A stretch of DNA of 64,000 bases from Apoderus coryli (lineage: Eukaryota; Arthropoda; Insecta; Coleoptera; Attelabidae): positions 26,050,860-26,114,859 of the forward strand of contig OU452199.1 of the NCBI GenBank assembly GCA_911728435.2, in the 5' to 3' direction. Of this stretch, positions 37,684-48,499 are shown piece after piece. The stretch's first letter is position 1. Each line of letters begins with the position of its first letter. The notes beneath the pieces are model-generated. The model was not told where the DNA came from. It was given only the letters and a program-made list of their open reading frames with translations, and searched no databases. Position numbers and translations under genes: made by a program.

Positions 37684-38789
37684 CAGTGGCAGCTCGTGGG
37701 TAATTTTATTAGGTAGGCACTAAGTAAAAAAAGGATGTGAAGGAAAAGGCGCCGCAGGTGTTTTTTTTTTAGATTGTCAAAGTCAAGCGCCTTAGATGAA
37801 AAGTATAAAATAATCAAGGTAAAAAAGAACACGTTAAAATGCGGGTTTCGTAAGGTAAATCTTATTTTTTTTATTTTTAAAAATTATGCCCCATTCACTA
37901 CTCTAGGAAATCCAATACATAATCAAATACAAATAAAATACAAAATTATTTGTATTGAATAAACATTAATATTACTACCTAATTACTACTTACCGCTACC
38001 GCAACAAGTTGTGCAGCAACCCAACCCAACCACTAATCTTTACTTGTACTAGTCAAAATATTATTACTATTATTATTAAATAATTAAATACATACACACA
38101 TTAATCAATGGCACTAGTATTTAAACAACAAATAGTTCAAACGTAATATAAAAAGCAGTAAACAAAAATACCTAACGTACAAATCGAAATTCGTGCAAAT
38201 AGTATACCTACCTATCTACAATAGATAGAAGGCGGCCGGGGTAAGTGCCTAAGCTCAACGTAAACGCCTTCCTACGCAATAGAACACATATTATTTCAAT
38301 AGGTATTATATAAAAGTTCTAAACCACCACCAGTTTTTTCTGTATATTTATTTAAGTATATTCAAGAAAAAGTACAACAATTTTGAGCAAAATACATGTA
38401 TTTTAGGCCGTATTTGGTAGTACATACTATTACCCGGTGACCGGTGGCGCAAAACCTTTGATATGTACATAGGTATATATGTGTATACAGTGTATACGAG
38501 TATGCGGTGTAGGCGACGATAACAGTTGCCTGTAAAAATGCGAAGTCTCGGTAGTGGGTTATAGCACCAGCGGTAAACCTATTTTGCGGTAGTTATATTA
38601 TACCCACAGATAATTATTGAATTAAAGGGGATGTTTTAAAGGTTTAAGGTAGAAAATGAAATTAATATAAGAATCAATATTATTTTTTTTAAATGATGTA
38701 GTCAATAATAATAAATTGATTATTTAATTTACGGCGAAGTTTTAAAAGTAGGCGGTGCCTACCTTGCCTACCCCAACCAGCCGCCACTG
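37684..38789. mobile_element. Non-autonomous hAT-type element with exact 8-bp target duplication
   Basis: The 1106-bp element starts CAGTGGCAGCTCG and ends, in reverse complement, CAGTGGCGGCTGG. It is flanked on both sides by CCACCTAG (37676-37683 and 38790-38797), an exact 8-bp duplication. CAGTGGC termini plus an 8-bp duplication are typical of hAT elements. Inverted similarity extends inward as GTAGGCA(C/A). No transposase is encoded. The short plus frame at 37774-37962 has no domain. The perfect duplication suggests fairly recent insertion. Confidence 0.88.
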
Positions 38790-39519
38790 CCACCTAGTCA
38801 CAACACGTTTTCTGATTTTTAATTAACAAAGAAAATATGTAATCGTTTGTTCAGTTGCAATTTAAAACAACACATGCAAAGAGAGTTTTTACAAAATTTC
38901 AGTAAATTAAAAATTACGGCGGAACTGAAAGTAAAGTAGTAATTAACTTATCGCAGGCTTAGTTTTTAATAATTTACAAACAAAATTTTTATACAATATT
39001 CATGAGAATGAAATATAGTAGATCTACAAGTCCATCCTATTCATCTGACAATGTTTCACGTACCAGTAAATAAAATTCACTTTGAATTATCTAAGCAGAG
39101 TATTGTTTGCTTATACATGTCAGATACTAAACTCAATAACATTAACACTGATAATGAACATCTAAACCTGCCTGAGGTTTATTGTTTGCAATGTACATAA
39201 GTATGTACATTATGGTGTTCGTGAATGTTTATTGTTAGTGAAAAGTCCGATAAAAGGAATTGAATTTCAGCAGTTACTAGTATTTTGTTATTGTTATTTG
39301 GCTTTTTGTTTTGAATATCATTTAATATAGTAAGTAGTATGCAAATCGATAACCACTACGCTGAGTATATACATTTAGCAACCAGATATAATACATATTG
39401 TTTTATCGCCTTACCTTTCCAGAACGCGAATGGAAATTTCATGGAGTAAAACATTTTCAAGTCCTGGAATGTAGCGATAAGACCTTGGAATTTCTTATAA
39501 TGAAATTTTATCCGCACTG

Positions 39520-39810
39520 CTTTACTTGAAGGAGGCCAGTTGATCTTACCTCGAAGAGAGAAAACTTTTTCTGGGCAAAAGTTGATTGACAACCGCAAGC
39601 GATTGGTTGGAGGTGTGACAAGTGGCCTCATCTTGGTGAAACCATGTTTCCACATTAAAACCTTCAAACTCCTGTAGTTGTGGAGCCAAAAAGTTCCTTA
39701 ACATATCGACATATCGTTCACTGTTTACCGTATGTGCTCGCCCTCGGCGGTCAAAAAAATAAGGCCCAATGATGTCTTCACCAGACATCGCAGCCCACGT
39801 AATAACTTTT
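39520..39810 (-). pseudogene. Mariner-like transposase, C-terminal half of a split gene
   Basis: Minus-strand reading KVITWAAMSGEDIIGPYFF is followed by VETWFHQDEATCHTS and INWPPSS. This is the segment around the second catalytic Asp; the usual QQDGAT box reads HQDEAT here. After NWPPSS the match stops, so the third catalytic Asp and C-terminus are missing. It joins in frame order to 43371-43865. The two halves are separated by about 3.56 kb of inserted DNA (39811-43370). The 39356-39520 continuation is not recognisable. Confidence 0.85.
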
Positions 39811-40540
39811 TTCGCCTGCCTGCACTTAAACAGAGTTTTACCGCCCGCATATGCGGGCGGTAAATGACCAATTAGCGCCCGCTCATTTTAATTTTTTTTC
39901 ATAGATGGCGCCACTGTTAGATTTCCAATAATAACGTTAACATCAGTAGTTTTCACTCACTTAACTTAATGTGCATTCCATCTAGAGGATAAGTTGACAA
40001 TTAATTGAGAAAATTTACTTAGGTAGTCGTCTGTCATTCCGCTAAACTCATTTAATTATTTAAAATTGTCCATTATTAATTAGTAATCACTTTTTAATTA
40101 TTATTTTAGTACCGAAATATACCTAAGATTCTAAAATTAAATTTGTATAGCGTACACGCTCAGATACTAATTTGACAGTTTCTTTCTACATTTAAAATAC
40201 TCAACATTGCCATGTGAGGCTGTCACATAAGTTTATCTGATCTGAGTTTGTCAAAGGATAACGCCTATTATCATGTAGATACGTCAAAAAATACTCCCAT
40301 TAATTACTGTCAAAAACTGTCAGTTCATAACAGTAATAATTAATTATTAAAATAAAGTTCTTTTGGTTTAATATTGTAGTATGAAGAGGCAGGCGAAAAA
40401 CAGTTGTAAGCACCACTGGCGGTAAAGCCGCTGCAGCCCTTCGCTGTATAGCTGCCCTCGCTCGCTTCGCTCACTCGTGCGTCTATACAGCGGCGGGCTG
40501 CAACGAATGCTTTACCGCCCTTTATACTTAATATACTATT
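39811..40540 (+). mobile_element. Helentron-like non-autonomous element, first copy of a head-to-tail dimer
   Basis: A 730-bp unit beginning TTCGCCTGCC and ending CTTAATATACTAT, lying in a T-rich target. Near its 5' end is the perfect 26-bp palindrome around CCCGCATATGCGGG (39841-39866). The first bases (TTTTTCGCCTGCC) recur inverted at 40388-40400, just before a GC-rich 3' stem in which GGCGGTAAAGC pairs with GCTTTACCGCC and GCTGTATAG with CTATACAGC. An asymmetric inverted repeat, a 3' terminal stem, insertion at T-T and tandem head-to-tail copies match what is known of Helentron/HINE rolling-circle elements. Coding capacity is absent. Class assignment is an inference. Confidence 0.7.
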
Positions 40541-40988
40541 TTCGCCTGCTTGCACTTAAACAGAGTTTTACCGCCCGCATATGCGGGCCGTAAATGACCA
40601 TTTAGCGCCCACTCTTTTTATTTTTTTCTCATAGATGGCGCTACTGTTAGATTTCCATTAATAACGTAAACATCAGTAGTTTTCACTCACTTAACTTAAT
40701 GTGCATTCCATCTAGAGGATAAGTTGACAATTAATTGAGAAAGTTTACGTCGTCTGCCATTCCGCAAAACTCATTTAATTATTTAAAATTGTCCATTATT
40801 AATTAGTAATCACTTTTTAATTATTATTGTAGTACCGAAATATACCTAAGATTCTAAAATCAAATTTCTATAGCGTACACGCTCAGATAATAATTTGACA
40901 GTTTCTTTCTACATTTAAAATACTCAACATTGACATGTGAGCCTGTCACAGAAGTTTATCTGATCTGAGTTTGTCAAAGGATAACGCC

Positions 40989-43171
40989 CTCAGAAAAATA
41001 AATAAAAATGGAAATGTCATCTAATTTCAATGTTTGTCTTCATAACATAAAGGTCAATATTTACCTTTTTAATGACAGACGGAGTGCATGTAAACAAAAG
41101 CCAGTGGCGTAGTATAATTCTTTTGAAATCGTGGTTGTAGTTTCCAATAATAAATACATACCTACGCAGGAAGTGTCGCATTTTTTTCAAATATAATTTA
41201 TTAAATAATATATGTCTGGGATTAAAAGGAAACACTTTCTATATTATGAAAATATTTATTATTAAATGCAAAGGTATATAATTATGAATTTTTAATTACA
41301 TAAATTAATAGTATATTATGCGATACACCGATATAATATATTTCCGAAATTATGAAAAATACCGTTTTGTCGAGGGATTTCTGGAACTAGTTGTTAAATC
41401 TGTTCCATCTAAATCTGATCTGGATGTGGAAGTACTAAAAATGATAAAAACAATTTCACATAAATTAATTATAAGTAATTTCAGGATTAGGAGCATACTT
41501 TTCTTTTTCTATTGTCAATGCTTCAGGTATCTTCTTTCTTATCTTACTACTAGGCTTATTAAAACTGAAAAATTGTAAGTATATCAATCATTATAATATT
41601 GAGATATTTAAATTATGGCTCTTGGATCTGCCCGAAAAACACCTGCTGGTCAGTGGGGAACGTGTAAACTGGTAAGCAATCAAAGGTAGAATCCTTTGGA
41701 AATCTGGTTTTGAAAATGCCACTTTTGCTGGTCTTTTAACAAACATACAAACCTGAGTTTTCTAGAGTATTGTACTTTTAATAGCAACACATTCCTCACT
41801 GACGATGTCTCGCACAGGAGCCTTAATGTGCATACTTTTCTTTTTCAATTTCTGAGACTGATAGGGTTTCAGAGGAACTTGCTGTTAATGTGTCCATGAC
41901 CTCCACATTATGCTTTAATTCATTGTTGCGGTGACCAGTATGTATGTGATAAGAATACTTTTCATCCTCAACTTCGGACACAGACAGAGTTTCTGAAGAA
42001 CTGGCTGTAAATGTCATATTTTTTGCAACCTCAGCTGTAGACGCTAATCCAGAGGATAATCTGTTAAAAAATATTTTCAATAAATTGTAATATTTCTAAT
42101 CGCACAAAAATATTAACTTACTGAACATAGCGAACAGGAATGGCTGTGTGCGATATGCATGTTTGTGTTACAAAAATTCTAATGTCTCTTTGATGGTTGA
42201 AATGTTGTGAGCAAACATAAGAACTTTTAGTGATCCTTTCAAAACTTAAACCAAGAGAAGTACACCACTCTCTTCTAACGGCTTGATCACTGGAAAACCT
42301 ACAAGAATTATTGTACTATACTATAAATAAAACATGAATAAGTGCTATGAATAGAATATATAGGATCATAATGCCCACTTGCACCACATCCCATATCTTC
42401 TCTTTATCGTAAAGCACTTACTTAAAGGTCTGCGCATATCATTATACATGTATGCTACTATTTATTAAGAAATTATGAAATATAAAGCATTTTATGAATT
42501 TACAATTCTTTTTGTTTATTATATTACTATCTATTTTGCAAATAGGTGTATAGTATATTTCAACAACTCATGTTAACTACTATCTCTGCAAAATCCCAAA
42601 ATTTACGCCATTGTACTTACTTTTGACACGTAACCTTACTCGGAAAATCACTCGACATGCAAACTAAGCACTTTTTTCGCCCCAAAGGAAACCCAGTTTT
42701 ACACACTACAAATGCAGTAAAGTATAAGAGTCTCGTAAAATTCACTTAATTCGCGTTATAAAACTGTACGTAGCACTACTAGCACCCTGCGCGTCAACGT
42801 GACGTGTAAATATAAACAAATCCCTCGGCGGGGTAGCCACACATTTATATCCATAGAACTGTATTTTTGTGGATCATATTATATTTGATTGATTTCTTGA
42901 CGTGAAATATTTTATGAACATGTAATGGCAGCCGAATACAAAAAGAAATATTATAAATATTGTATAGTTCTGCAATGTAAGAACACTGTGACCAACACTA
43001 ATAAAAATTTACACTGGGATGTGAAATACGAGTTCTGATTCTATGAATAAAAGGAACAATTGGCAACAGTGTTAAATTTTATTAGTAAAAATGTAAAGGT
43101 TAAGTTGGCTACAAACATTTTTGTGATTTGTTTCTTGTTATGCCACTTCTATTTTTATTTATTTTTCTGAG
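40989..43171 (-). mobile_element. P-like TIR element, 2183 bp, exact 8-bp target duplication, carries a THAP gene
   Basis: Termini are inverted repeats beginning CTCAGAAAAATAAATAAA, 21 bp identical and about 32 bp in all with 29 matches. ATAACGCC flanks it exactly (40981-40988 and 43172-43179), and the uninterrupted target survives in the neighbouring Helentron-like copy at about 40259-40266. An 8-bp duplication, about 31-bp inverted repeats and a THAP-encoding gene point to the P superfamily. hAT also makes 8-bp duplications, but its termini usually begin CAG. No transposase catalytic domain was recognised, so the copy is probably non-autonomous. Confidence 0.88.
41465..42705 (-). CDS. THAP-domain protein gene, multi-exon, inside the P-like element
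   Basis: Exon a (42705 or 42658 to 42621) reads RKKCLVCMSSDF then VTCQ and ends in phase 2 before GTAAGT. Exon b (42298-42122) follows an acceptor TTCTTGTAG and reads FSSDQAVRREWC, SYVCSQHF and AIPVRYV, again phase 2 before GTAAGT. Exon c (42060-41823) follows TTTTTTAACAG and encodes a Ser/Thr/Glu-rich tail with a twofold repeat of LTASSSETLSVSE, ending KYAH-stop. The zinc ligands are C-x2-C-x41-C-x2-H, and the invariant Trp and an AVPTIF-like box are present, so the THAP fold looks intact. The first in-frame ATG (42658) lies after the CxxC, so a start in an upstream exon is likely (acceptor TGCATTTGTAG before 42705). An alternative last exon, 41564-41465, repeats IEKEKYA and fits in phase with a donor at 41835. 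Confidence 0.75.
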
Positions 43172-43370
43172 ATAACGCCTATTATCATGTACGTCAAAAA
43201 ATACTCCCACTAATTACTGTCAAAAACCGTCGGTTCATAACAGTATTAATTAATTATTAAAATAAAACAGTTGTAAGCACCACTGGCGGTAAAGCTCGTG
43301 CGTCTATACAGCGGCGGGCTGCAACGAATGATTTACCGCCCTTTATACTTAATATACTATTGGACTATGT

Positions 43371-43977
43371 AGTGGTCGTTCATGTTTCTCTACGGATTTT
43401 CGGTGGTCCAGTAGCGGCAGTTCTGGTTGTTTACGTGCCCGTTTAGGTGAGCGTCGTCACTAAACATGTTTTCAAACGTTGGGAAGCGTGAAGCATTTCA
43501 TTTGCAAAAATCAGTCGAAGCCGATAGTCGGTAACTTTCAGTTTTTGAACGAGCTGAATTTTGTATGCTCTAAGATGTAAATCTTGCTACAGAAACTTGT
43601 GCAACGACGATTTTTTAATGTTAAGTAACTGATTGAGACGGATTTTGACGCACCGAAACTCTTACTTCTTCAATCGTTTTTTGGGCTCGAACAGAGCGAG
43701 GGCTTGATTGTAAATATTTACACTCGAACCGGTATTGTCATACATTCGAATCCTCAATCGGTACATTCCGTACATTATATTCTGCACGATATAACCGTTG
43801 AGCTGTCACTATTGCGATATTAGGCGTATGCACAAAACGCGATGGCCTCCCTGGTACGCTTCCATGGTTATTAAATCTCCAAAGAGCAGCGTAACGGACC
43901 ATCCTTACGCGGCCCCTCCCACCCGCGCCTTTACATGGACAGCGCAGATACAAATACCCCCCACCCTTTCTGAACAC
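43371..43977 (-). pseudogene. Mariner-like transposase, N-terminal half of a split gene
   Basis: The likely start is the ATG at 43865 (MEAY). The reading then shifts frame to IAIVTAQRLYRAEYNVRNVP, the helix-turn-helix region, and later fragments read SPRSVRAQKTIEEVRV, RFPTFENMFSDDAHLNGHVN and NQNCRYWTTENP. This is the usual order up to just before the second catalytic Asp. There are several stops and frameshifts. SDDAHL stands where SDEAHF is usual, so the first catalytic Asp position is still recognisable. The sequence breaks off exactly at the insertion and resumes at 39810. Confidence 0.8.
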
Positions 43978-45039
43978 CTTGTACTTAAAATATCACAAAC
44001 AAGTCCACAATATATATAAGGTGATTTTTTTGAATGCCCTATACCAAAATCATAGCAAAAATTAATACCTTTGAGTACCGTACTCATGGATGGAGAGGAG
44101 CTATACTTTGTCATTTTAAATGAAATAACATTTTGTAAAGATTTTTTGTGATAAAGGGCAATTTGTTAAGCATCGTTCATACCTAAACCTAAATAATTTT
44201 TCTTGTACGAATTTTTTAGTGAAAATTTGAACGTTTTCAGAAAGATTCATAAATGTTGTTTAAATGGGCAAACCTTTTCATAAGCCAATAGAAGACATCA
44301 CTTTCCTATACCTAATTGTCAATTTAGGCATAAATAAATAATTATCGTTGTTATTGACAGAAATTCAAACTTTAAGAAATAGTTTCAGAGAGTATAATAT
44401 ATGACTAAGTTACCTTTTCGTTATAATTGAAAAACCTAGACCAGTAGTCCGGTTTTTGGTAATAGTTAATGCTGAAACCAGTTTTTCCGTACATTGCCAG
44501 ATATTTCAACTATTGATCGTAACATTTATAATTAGCTACCTATCATGCAGGTGAATTACCATAAACAACAGCAATAGTTCTATAGAGATAGAAACAATTA
44601 AAACATTGTATGTAAGTAGTACCTATAATACCTACATAAATCCTCTTTTTTTTTGTATTCTAGTACAAATAACTACATAAGTATTTTTTTAATGCAAATA
44701 TAGGGTAAAAGTCAATGCCATACTATTAACAATTAAAAGAAAATTTCAGGTGAGATTAGAAGTTTTTTTTCTTGTAAATATAGGTTATTACTTCACCTTG
44801 ACTATTCACAATTCTATATACCGCAAGGCTATGTACGAAATAATAAAAAAATACTTGGAGGTCATCTGCTATTGAATTAGCGTCTAACAATTTATTATAT
44901 CACAATAAATTGAATTTCAAATCAATTTGCAGGAAAATGTTTAACGTTTAACTTCTAAATGATTGTATTAATTATATTTATTTTCTGTTCAATAATAATT
45001 TGGCACATACATAAATAATTAAATAATTTTTTTCTATGA
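43978..45039. other. AT-rich intergenic DNA, no gene recognised
   Basis: No coding or structural feature that I can support beyond the 5' flank of the transposase. Confidence 0.4.
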
Positions 45040-45660
45040 GTGTGCGGTAAAGTGTACTTTTCCGCACTGTTTTTAATATTGCTACAACTGTGAAACTGAC
45101 AATTCAGGTAGCAACAATTGACAAATCTCTCAAATATGCCTTTTGTCATAATAATATCAGTTATTATTATTTATGTTATTAATAATGATAAATGATCTAA
45201 AAATCGAAAATTTTAACAGGTTATTAGGTATTGTTTGCTGGATAAACAGAAGTACTTCTTATTTTAATGCGGCTAAACAGTTATTAATATTTATATTTAT
45301 GACAAACTACCTAACTTTATATTAGTTATTATAGCAATATTAAAAACGTGCGGAAAAGTAACCTGTTTGCACAATTTTTCAAATGTATTAAACTACTAAC
45401 TGAAGCTAGTTTATTACCATTATGGATCTTTTTCTCTAGCAATAACAACGTATTTTAAATTATTGAGTTGAGCTAATTCTACAGTAAAGCTGTGCCAGCT
45501 CATTGGTTTGGCGAAATTTGAAGTGCTCGTAGAAAAAAAAATTGTACCTAACACATGCGGAAAGTGTCTTTTCCACACTTGACGGATGACCACTGCGCGA
45601 CGTTCGGTCATCTATCATCGCGTGCGGAAAAGTACTACTTTCGGCACTTGTTAGGTAAAT
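45040..45660. repeat. Repeat bounded by GTGCGGAAAAGTA-type hairpins
   Basis: Four related motifs, GTGCGG(T/A)AAAGT with its reverse complement TTTTCCGCAC nearby, occur at about 45045-45070, 45350-45362, 45555-45585 and 45620-45650. The first and last form near-palindromes, which suggests a small foldback element about 0.6 kb long. The minus frame at 45420-45611 has no recognised domain. Confidence 0.55.
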
Positions 45661-46111
45661 AACTATTCCACTTTTAATTTAGCATCCATATTTTTAATAT
45701 AATCACATGTTTTAACATTTAACAACAATATGTGACCTTTTTTAAATATCGACCCGCGTTTCGCACTCAAATAGTGTGCCAGGAAGCTGCTAGAAATGAT
45801 TTCCTGGTTTTTGATAATTTACGTATAAACTTTGTATGAATTAGTTAACCGCACTTTCGGTATTAAATAAATTAAATAAATAAAATCAATTTTTTTGTAG
45901 TTATTTCATTATAAAATAATAAAAATTATAAAATCAATATACCCAAATAATAACTACAAAAAAAAAAGATTTTATTTAACAATCATTTGATTAATATGTA
46001 ATTGATTTAAATGTTTATCAATAATTAATTAAAAGATAATCAAATAATAGCGATATATCAAACATTCGATTAATCGTTAAAGCGGAAGTACATAATCGAT
46101 TAATTGAAAAT

Positions 46112-46910
46112 AGGTGTTAGCGAATTAAAAGAGTGTTTTGTCAAAGTACTAGAAAGTGTCTTTCAATAAACTATATTCACATTCTAATGATAAAACATGT
46201 AGCCACATTTAATATTCATATCTAGGGATGAGCGATTATCAAAATATATAAATATTATCGATTATTTAAAATAATCGATTATGTTAGATTAACGGATTAG
46301 TTTCAACCTTAGACAAGGAAAGAGAGAGGACAAGTAACAGTCCAGTCTATAACAAAAAATGCACTGCACATATGCCTAAAAAATACATTGAGACCAGAAG
46401 TTACAGGTACAATAGACAATATTTATCTACAATTGAAATACCGGCCGGTCAAAAACAGGGTAGGTTATCAAATAGCACAGGTAGTGTTTGGGTCACATTT
46501 CCATGCCTTGTTCAGTCGTTGTCGGTCTATGTACCTGATAGAAAACGATTTTGAGGCAAAATAGTTGTTTGTCATAAGTATTTTATATTTTGTGAATTAA
46601 ATAAAATTCAAAACTATATCTCAAGTGCATTTTAAAATGGTTGGATGTTCAAGTTTTAAGTGCATCAGTAGATCTGAGAGAAAATAGCCAGGAATTACGT
46701 TTCACATGTGAAACTGGAAGCAGTTGAGTGGTGACAAAGTGCTTCACTTTTTGGTTCGTGTTACGCGTCCTCTCTCTTTCCTTGTCTAAGGTTTCAACTA
46801 ATCGATTATATATGTTTCATCATTAAAACATGAATATAGTTTATTTAAAGAGACTTTTTACTATACTTTGACATAACACTCTTTTAATTCGCTAACACCT
46901 AACCTCACTA
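46112..46910. mobile_element. Inverted-repeat element enclosing a THAP relic
   Basis: The left arm (about 46112-46333) and right arm (about 46765-46910) are inverted copies, sharing AGGTGTTAGCGAATTAAAAG, AACCTTAGACAAGGAAAGAG and TTAATGAT-type blocks. About 60 bp of ATCGATTAT-rich DNA is extra in the left arm. The centre (46334-46764) contains a THAP start. The overall plan is a DNA transposon with long inverted repeats. No clear target duplication was identified. Confidence 0.75.
46637..46710 (+). pseudogene. THAP-domain N-terminus, with nonsense mutation
   Basis: ATG at 46637 reads MVGCSSFKCISRSERK, a stop, then PGITFHM. The C-x4-C pair and the (V/I)-T/S-F-H box are the beginning of a THAP domain. 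The remainder (Trp, C-x2-H) is not readable. It sits in the middle of the inverted-repeat element, as expected for a decayed THAP-encoding transposon. Confidence 0.55.
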
Positions 46911-47103
46911 CACTATACAGTCTTATGTATCACAATGTTCTGTGCGCTTCGATTGGTGGAAAAATTATTAATAAGTCCATAAACAATACACGATTTCTTA
47001 CTTACAATCTAAAGAATTTAATATGCCGCTATTTGGAATTGGACCCTTATCATTTCTCAGAATTCTAGAAATATTATTTGCTGACTTTTTTTAATTAAAT
47101 TAT

Positions 47104-47431
47104 TTGACAACAAGATGTATGTCGCGACATCCCAGTGTGACGATATATGCATAATATTATGCCCGGTGAAACAAGAAACAAAGCTCACAATCCGGCCGGA
47201 CAAGAAGTTAACTCCATCAAATCCACACGCTACATACATCTTGTTGTAATTCGGTATCTCGTGCTAGTATAAGCTCTGCGTAAATGTGAGAAATTTGTTT
47301 CACATTGCCTGCCGATCACCACTAATGAGTTGTTGGATCAACGAAACGGCCCGTAGGGTGAAATCATGGTAGTGTGAAATTGCCAACATGATTTAAAGTC
47401 TTGTTACATTATGTAACAAGCAATTCGTAAA
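47104..47431 (+). mobile_element. Small foldback element, copy 2 of the 31911 family
   Basis: The 5' stem TTGACAACAAGATGTATGT (47104-47122) pairs with 47232-47250. After this come CTGCCGATCACCACTAATGAG, ATCAACGAAACGGCCCGTAG and the terminal hairpin CTTGTTACATTATGTAACAAG (47400-47420). It is longer than copy 1 because the loop of the 5' stem carries about 80 extra bases. A third fragment of the same end occurs at about 60046-60075. Confidence 0.85.
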
Positions 47432-48499
47432 TTTAATTATTTGCCTATGAAATATGTAAAATAATACCACTTTACGAACTTTTTTTCGCGCACTTTTTGT
47501 CTGCATTCAACAGCACTTGACTCAGATTGAATGGCAGTCAACAACAATTTAATATAATTTGGAATCAAAATGTTTATAACAATTATTTCAAACTTCACAT
47601 CATAACATACATGATTTTCTATCCTTGAACATCTTCGTATACGTCTTTTTTGAATGTATACGGAAAATACTTATATTGTTAAAACCTTGTAATGCTGGGA
47701 GATGCTAACGACTTATTCAGCGAAATATGAAAGAGGGCATTTATGTACGATCGTGATTGTGAGCCTAATAGTGGTTTTTTAAGCCTAAAACCTACTAATG
47801 AGGCGGATTTTTTTAAACCTTCGTACAATTAAATGTCATCGGAACTCGGAACACAGTGACCTAAAACTATTTTGTCGTAACTGCTTTTATTGTGCAGAAA
47901 ATCTCACCAGATATACATTATTTTTCACATATGGCTATTGTGCTAAAAACAAAATTATAGAAGAAATATTAAAAATTGAAATTAAAACGCCACAAATTAT
48001 TTTGTATACGTACATACGTAATTATAGATGTATTAAAATAATTGATGTGTTAGATACCTACACATAACCAGAAGCATTATAAACTCCCGCCTCCAGTTTG
48101 CGTCTTAAAAATAATTTTTATTCCAAAAAAAAGCATTGCAAATATTATTTACCCTGTTGTGAAACGTCATTTAAAGAAAAAACAAAATAAAAAATGCATC
48201 TACCGCGTTTCGAACTCTAGTCCTTCCAACTCCAATTAAAAAAATATCAAAAACAAAAAGATAAAAAAATAAATTAATTAAAAAAATGCACCTATTTATA
48301 CAGGTGCGTAGTGATGTCGTTACGGGCCTGTGTTCCAAGGAATTTCCGGGTCCATCCAATAACCGCCACACCCATTGAAAAACAAAGTTCCAATATTTAT
48401 ACGTTTATTAAGGAATCAAACAAATATTCAAATATTTTGAAAACTATTGATTTTCGACACAAAGTTTAAAATCAAGAGTTTAATGGTTCTAATTTGTCT
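47432..48499. other. AT-rich DNA, no gene recognised
   Basis: No supported gene. A GC-richer block at 48300-48375 (CGTTACGGGCCTGTG, ATTTCCGGGTCCATCC) may be part of a SINE or element end. A B-box-like GTTTCGAACTC (reverse) at 48207 lacks a partner A box. Confidence 0.4.

Larger units (their letters stand above)
40541..43370 (+). mobile_element. Second copy of the Helentron-like unit, interrupted by a THAP element
   Basis: 40541-40988 repeats the first copy with few changes (CGCCTGCTTGCACTTAAAC at its start), then is interrupted at ATAACGCC and resumes at 43172-43370. Compared with copy 1, the resumed part lacks the segment containing the inverted GGCAGGCGAAAAA and a block inside the 3' stem. 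It ends with the same AATATACTAT, followed directly by the other half of the split transposase. Confidence 0.85.

Noticed and set aside
39811..40540. Canonical Helitron
   Set aside because: The 3' end is CTAT, not CTRR, and the target looks like T-T; Helentron-like fits better.
40340..40555. Short open frame on the minus strand as a gene
   Set aside because: It lies wholly in the GC-rich 3' stem of the repeat element.
41318..41578. Plus-strand open frame inside the THAP element
   Set aside because: It is antisense to the better supported alternative THAP exon and has no domain of its own.
48180..48230. tRNA-derived SINE head
   Set aside because: Only a B-box-like motif; no A box at tRNA spacing.
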